A stretch of DNA of 64,000 bases from Prinsepia uniflora (lineage: Eukaryota > Streptophyta > Magnoliopsida > Rosales > Rosaceae), in NCBI GenBank assembly GCA_032719365.1, contig CM064867.1, positions 65,470,136-65,534,135 on the forward strand, in the 5' to 3' direction. Positions 59,895 to 64,000 of this stretch are shown piece after piece (the first letter of the stretch is position 1; every line of letters starts with the position of its first letter). The notes beneath the pieces were generated by a model. The model searched no databases. It was not told the origin of the DNA and was given only the letters and a program-made list of their open reading frames with translations. A program made the position numbers and the translations under genes.

Positions 59895-60461
59895 AAATAT
59901 GAGATTTTTTTAAAAAAAATTAAGCTAAAATCCTTTTTAGAATAAGTTATAGGAAATAAGGGCCTTATAAATAATTAATCAAAAAAATGCATGTTGAGAG
60001 ATTTTCAATAAATGGTGTATTTGTTCGAGACTTAAGAAGTAAATTCGTAAATATGAGACTTTTAAAAAAGAAATTACAAGCTAAAATCCTTTTTTAGAAT
60101 AAGTTATAGTAAATACAAGAATCCACGAATGATGAATGATTAAAAATGAAGCGAAACAGGGAAATGAAGCGAAACAGAGAGGTGAATTTGAACAAAATAT
60201 AGTAGAGAAGAGAACTTGAGAAGCAGCAAGAGCCGAAGAGGCTATCTTAGACGCAGAAAGAATCGCGAAGAAAGAAGTAGATAATGGGAGAAAAAAAAAA
60301 AAGAAGAAGCAGATGGAAGAGGGGAAAAAAATCGGAAATGCACTGCTCATGAACCGAGCAAGGAATCCAGCCGTTTTAGTATATAAGTAAAGGGTCTTAT
60401 AAATAATTAACCAAAAAATGCACGTTGAGAGTTTCAATAAATTGTTTATTTGTTTGAGACT
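59895..60461. repeat. Direct duplication of ~140 bases, second copy interrupted
   Basis: Copy 1 is 59895-60034. Copy 2 is 60049-60114 plus about 60386-60461. Both share AGCTAAAATCC, AGAATAAGTTATAG, TTATAAATAATTAA and a GTTGAGAG block. The gap in copy 2 is an insertion of about 271 bases flanked by agtaaa (60108-60113, 60386-60391). Confidence 0.75.
60136..60390 (+). pseudogene. Coding-like relic, Lys/Glu-rich (unknown)
   Basis: An 85-codon plus-strand frame from ATG 60136 to TAA 60390 has a single internal TGA at about codon 28. It is highly charged and helix-like (EAARAEEAILDAERIAKKE, then a poly-Lys run). It lies almost exactly within the insertion in the duplicated block. I do not recognise the family; a piece of a coiled-coil host or transposase gene is possible, and A-rich composition alone could mimic this. 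The opposite strand has an unbroken 132-codon frame that is probably a shadow. Confidence 0.3.
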
Positions 60462-60479
60462 TGTGGAACCCAAAATCAT

Positions 60480-61110
60480 CCGAAAATTATGGAGCTGCCA
60501 CGTGGCCCGTAATTCCCAAAAATGACCAAATTGCCCCTGTCAATAACGCTGATCATTTGAAAACACCCTTACATTAAATAATCTATTTACCAGTTAAATA
60601 CGTTATTTGATCGGGTTAAAATCTCCGTAATATTAATATTCTCCCCGAGAGTTAATTGTCGTTATTCTTAATAATGGATAATTAATATTAATATTAAAAT
60701 ATAATAATTGTCCTTACTATCATGATGAGCCATCATTACAATTATTAAATAACATATTTAATTAATAATATATTATTTACTTATTAAAAATTCAACCGAC
60801 CAATCAGAACGCTCCAAGACTCTCAAGATTTTCCTATAAATAACGAAGCACATTTCATTTCCAAGGGACATTGATTCTTCGTTTCGAAGTATATCTTTTT
60901 CCTCTCTCAAAGCTAACTTAAGCATCAGAGTGTTCTTGGTCGAACAACCCCCCGGGTAAATCGATCGAGGCAATGATAGCTAATTGTTTGCTGTTTGTAG
61001 GAATTGTGAGGACTTTTCGCGGCGGGTTCAATCTTTGATTCAACAAGACTTATGAACCAATACTCAGTTTTTGCAAATGAAAATTTTCATTCTTCGGAAA
61101 AATTTGATTG
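60480..61110 (+). other. LTR-like promoter region
   Basis: CCAAT (60800-60804) and TATAAATA (60835-60842) are followed by CTAACTTAAGCATCAGAGTG (60911-60930), a segment very like the CTTAAGCATCGGAG motif found in R/U5 of many plant LTR and TRIM elements, then a CCCCCCGGG stretch and a pyrimidine-poor GTAGGAATTGTGAGG end. I infer a remnant of a plus-strand LTR; the termini are not resolved. Confidence 0.45.
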
Positions 61111-61963
61111 ATGAATTTATAAATTTATAACTAGCCATAATGACCTAAAATGAAGAAATAGTTATAATGACCTAAAACGAAGGTACCAACACAAGGAGAT
61201 AATGTGTTTTTTTTTTTTTTATGCTAATGCAGATGAGAGAGAAAGTTTCTTTTTGAACGATGCCTCCAACACCTTTTTGGAAAAAAAATAATAACTTCCG
61301 GAACATGAATTCAAAAGAGAATTTTCGATATAATTAATAAGCACTAATTATTGGCTAAAAATTTGGAAGTTTGTGATGCCAAGAATTATACCTTATTGTT
61401 GTATACTAGCCTCTTAATATTTGAAACGAAAACAAACAATAGAAATTTAATTTAAAAAAATTGAAAATTTGAGGGATAACTACCTGAGGCTACTTTCCCT
61501 TTTTTTACTCCTCACCTTTTTCATCAAGCATCATTATTCTTAGTTAACAAATTAATATGTAATCTTACTATTATATATATATATATATTATTAAATGACA
61601 GTGTTTTGAAGATTATAAGTCGGAGGGTTGTTTCATCTGAAATTTATGGTGAATCATTCTCTTAATGTTAAAATTATGAAAATAATAGGGGCATTTTTTT
61701 AAATGCTTAAAGAAATTAATATAATTCAATTTATCATAATATATGTCAAATTAATCAAATTATAAAAAATTTATATCATGCTACTAATTTACTATAATCA
61801 TATACGGTTGTTTACCCCCTAAACCCTAAACCCTTAATTATATAATAATTCTTACATATTAATAAATTTTTAATTAATTAAAATATATTAAAATATAATT
61901 ATACATTGTTTATACCCGAAAAAATCCCCTATGGGCCCAGGACAATGGCTAATAAAAAATAAA
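61111..61963. other. AT-rich intergenic sequence
   Basis: No coding frame, RNA gene or terminal repeats seen. Contains an AT run (61574-61588) and a short telomere-like CCCTAAACCCTAAACCCTTA (61818-61837). Confidence 0.6.
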
Positions 61964-64000
61964 TGTAACGACCCGAACCTTGATTATTAATATTTTATTG
62001 TGAAATGACTATTTTGCCCCTGAAGGGGGAAACTTTGACTTTTGATCCGGAAAATAATTAAGACTTTGATCCATGACTATGACGTAGATCGAGACGTCAC
62101 GAATCCGTAGATAGACGGCACGTCGAAATCAGAGTTCGTATGAAAAAGTTATGGTCACAGAAGCGTTTTAGCGAAATTTACGAACCGAGAACAAAACGTA
62201 AAATAATAATTAAATAATCAAATTTGTGCAATCCCCTAGGATTAATCTGAGCCGTCAGATGAGTGACAAGTGTCACTCATCCTGGAGATTACTATTCCAA
62301 TAAAGTTGGGTCTATACCTATTGGTCAATTTTAAAATATTAAATTTCCCTCAATTAACCCCAGCCCTTCATCCTTCCTGCCCAAACTGATCTGGGCCGTT
62401 CATTCCTTCTCCCCTTTTCTTTATTTTGCACGACTCATCTCTCTCTCAGGCATACACATTTCCTTCACCGTGAAAAAACACACACTCGGGTTTCCACTGC
62501 ACCAAATACCCAGCCGACCACCATTCTTGCCACGAGACAACGACCACTATCCTCACCATCATCATCTTCATCTCCACCATGAACCACCAACCCTCATTTC
62601 TCTTCTCCCCGTTTGAAAACCCAGGAAAACCCCCAGACCCGAGACAGAGACACGGATCCAGAAAACCTGAAACACCTCAACCCGTCTTCTTGACTCGAAC
62701 CAGGACCAAGGTAGGACTGTGAGGACCCTAGGAAGACAGTGAGGCAGTCGACACGGCCTACGGCGGAGGTAAACCGCGAAACTCGAGAAGCCCAGTTTTT
62801 CTAGGTTTTCAAGTGAGACCCTTTTAACGTCTGGGTTTCCTTTCTTTTGTTTGGGACATGTCCTAGGATAAGTGACGAGCTCAAGGGAGCTGTTTTGGAC
62901 GTTGGAAACTGACAAGACAACCGGAGAAGACGACCAGAGCAACCGTGAGTTTTCTTCGAAGCTCAGGTATGGATCTCGCCGTTGTTTTCCATTTTTGAGG
63001 TCCTAGATCCATAGAACAGACCTAGATGACCCTTTAGGAACAAACACTGTCGAAAATGGTGGCCGGAAATGGATTCTGGGAACGGGTCAAGCCGCAGGTC
63101 GACGGCGACCCGGTTTCAGAAATCCGGGTTGACCCGGTACTGTAGCATTGATAACGTCATCATGCTGACATTAGCAGTGACGTCAAGATGACGTCATCAT
63201 GGCATAGATTGTCATACCAAGGGCCAACCAGAGAGTGACACGTGTCCTCTAACATGTGTCAATGATGACGTCAACAACACTGTAGCAGCATTGACCACGC
63301 GTTGACCAGGTGCGTGGGAGCGCGTGTGAACAGTAATTTTGGTGGGGCTGGTACCATTTTCAAGGTTTCGACGATACAGATCCAATGTCGGTGGTTTTGT
63401 GTCGATCAGAGATCGTTAGGACGGTCAAAATGGGGTTTGAAGCCTTGGGAATAGTGCCTGGGCTATGTTTTCGGGACGGATCTGTTCTACGGTTTTAGTA
63501 TTGAACTAGTAGGGTCCTTTAGTGACTCTTGGATATGTTAATATAAGTTTTAGGTGGTCGTTGAGCAGCGAGGACCGTGAGTGAGTGGGCTATTTGATTT
63601 CTTAAAGGATTGCATGCATAAACTGTTTTACTATTCCACTTTATGATTTGGATGGGACTATTATGGGTATTATATGGGGATGCTTAAATTACATATTATG
63701 ATGTTTTGGGCATGAGACCCGTTTGGATTATATATGGAATGTTTTCAAGGATGTTCGGGGGACACAAGGTAACTATACTATTATTGTGTTGTACTTTCCT
63801 ACCTTTCTATCTTATCTCCTCCAAGGAGGGTCGTTGGCCTGGGTGGACCCTGGAGTAGTCACGGAGCACTGACTGAGTGGAGTCAACCCCCGTTGGGTTG
63901 CTTACTCTCAGGAAGGCATGTTTAGTATACCTCGGGCAGTGACTGGGATACCGGGCACTGATGGACCTAAGGGAGTCTCGGGTTTGAGACCCTAAATGGC
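61964..64000 (+). mobile_element. LTR L, 5' part (runs off right edge)
   Basis: Starts TGTAACGACCCGAACC and follows LTR J block by block: one TAGACGGCAC-type module, the palindrome (62258-62281), an ACGT/TGACGTCA-rich section, GGGCATGAGACCCGT and the TCCTCCAAGGAGGGTCGTTGG block near the edge. The 3' end is outside, so solo LTR or full element cannot be decided. A 124-codon reverse frame (62568-62942) is considered chance. Confidence 0.82.
62258..62281. repeat. Conserved palindrome in LTR L
   Basis: Arms GATGAGTGAC and GTCACTCATC around AAGT, about 294 bases from the LTR start. Confidence 0.9.

Noticed and set aside
60081..60479. 132-codon reverse frame with hydrophobic stretches
   Set aside because: Antisense of an A-rich, charged plus-strand segment. 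Poly-Phe comes from a poly-A run; likely a shadow.

Overview
This window reads as repeat-rich nuclear DNA of a flowering plant, probably a eudicot and probably heterochromatic. The evidence is two Cassandra TRIM elements (LTRs carrying a 5S rRNA-like domain), an Athila-type LTR element with a tRNA-Asp primer site, and many long LTRs of one Ty3/gypsy group resembling the chromovirus Tekay/Del clade (initiator-Met primer site, TGTAAC...GGTCCTGTCA/GACA termini). I found no convincing host gene, tRNA, intact rRNA or CRISPR. The only clearly functional-looking reading frame is a Ty3/gypsy gag that runs off the left edge.

Layout: 1-3866 is the gag, primer site and 5' LTR of a minus-strand element, inserted into an older plus-strand LTR (3867-6141). 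A truncated minus LTR (to 8482) and a plus LTR fragment (to 8693) follow. 9564-15187 is a decayed minus-strand element with 3' LTR, PPT, internal region, PBS and a 5' LTR stub, cut by an Athila-like LTR (to 15944). The first Cassandra is at 16263-16982. A relic 3' LTR ends at 19480, next to the last codons of a dead pol. 19946-29252 is a tower of nested solo LTRs: M contains D, D contains C plus the second Cassandra, with matching 5-bp target duplications for M and D. 29253-32251 is relic sequence. 32252-35806 is a solo LTR containing a 315-bp mini-LTR. 35812-38160 is poorly assignable. About 38160-55193 is one old LTR split by two TIR elements, by solo LTR H (which contains a young, almost non-coding Athila-type element, 43002-50862) and by solo LTR J. 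A 68-bp minisatellite (55205-56210), solo LTR K (56298-59030), AT-rich sequence with promoter-like LTR remnants and a small insertion (59031-61963), and the start of LTR L (61964 to the edge) complete the window.

Nothing here forms a host pathway. The biology is insertion history and non-coding LTR architecture. The most interesting unexplained structure is in the LTRs: evenly spaced mini-hairpins whose arms change in a compensatory way between copies, a 24-bp palindrome with a constant loop kept across subfamilies, and a duplicated TAGACAGGCGGCAC-type module. All boundaries were read by eye. Family names rest on primer sites, termini and motifs, not on database searches.
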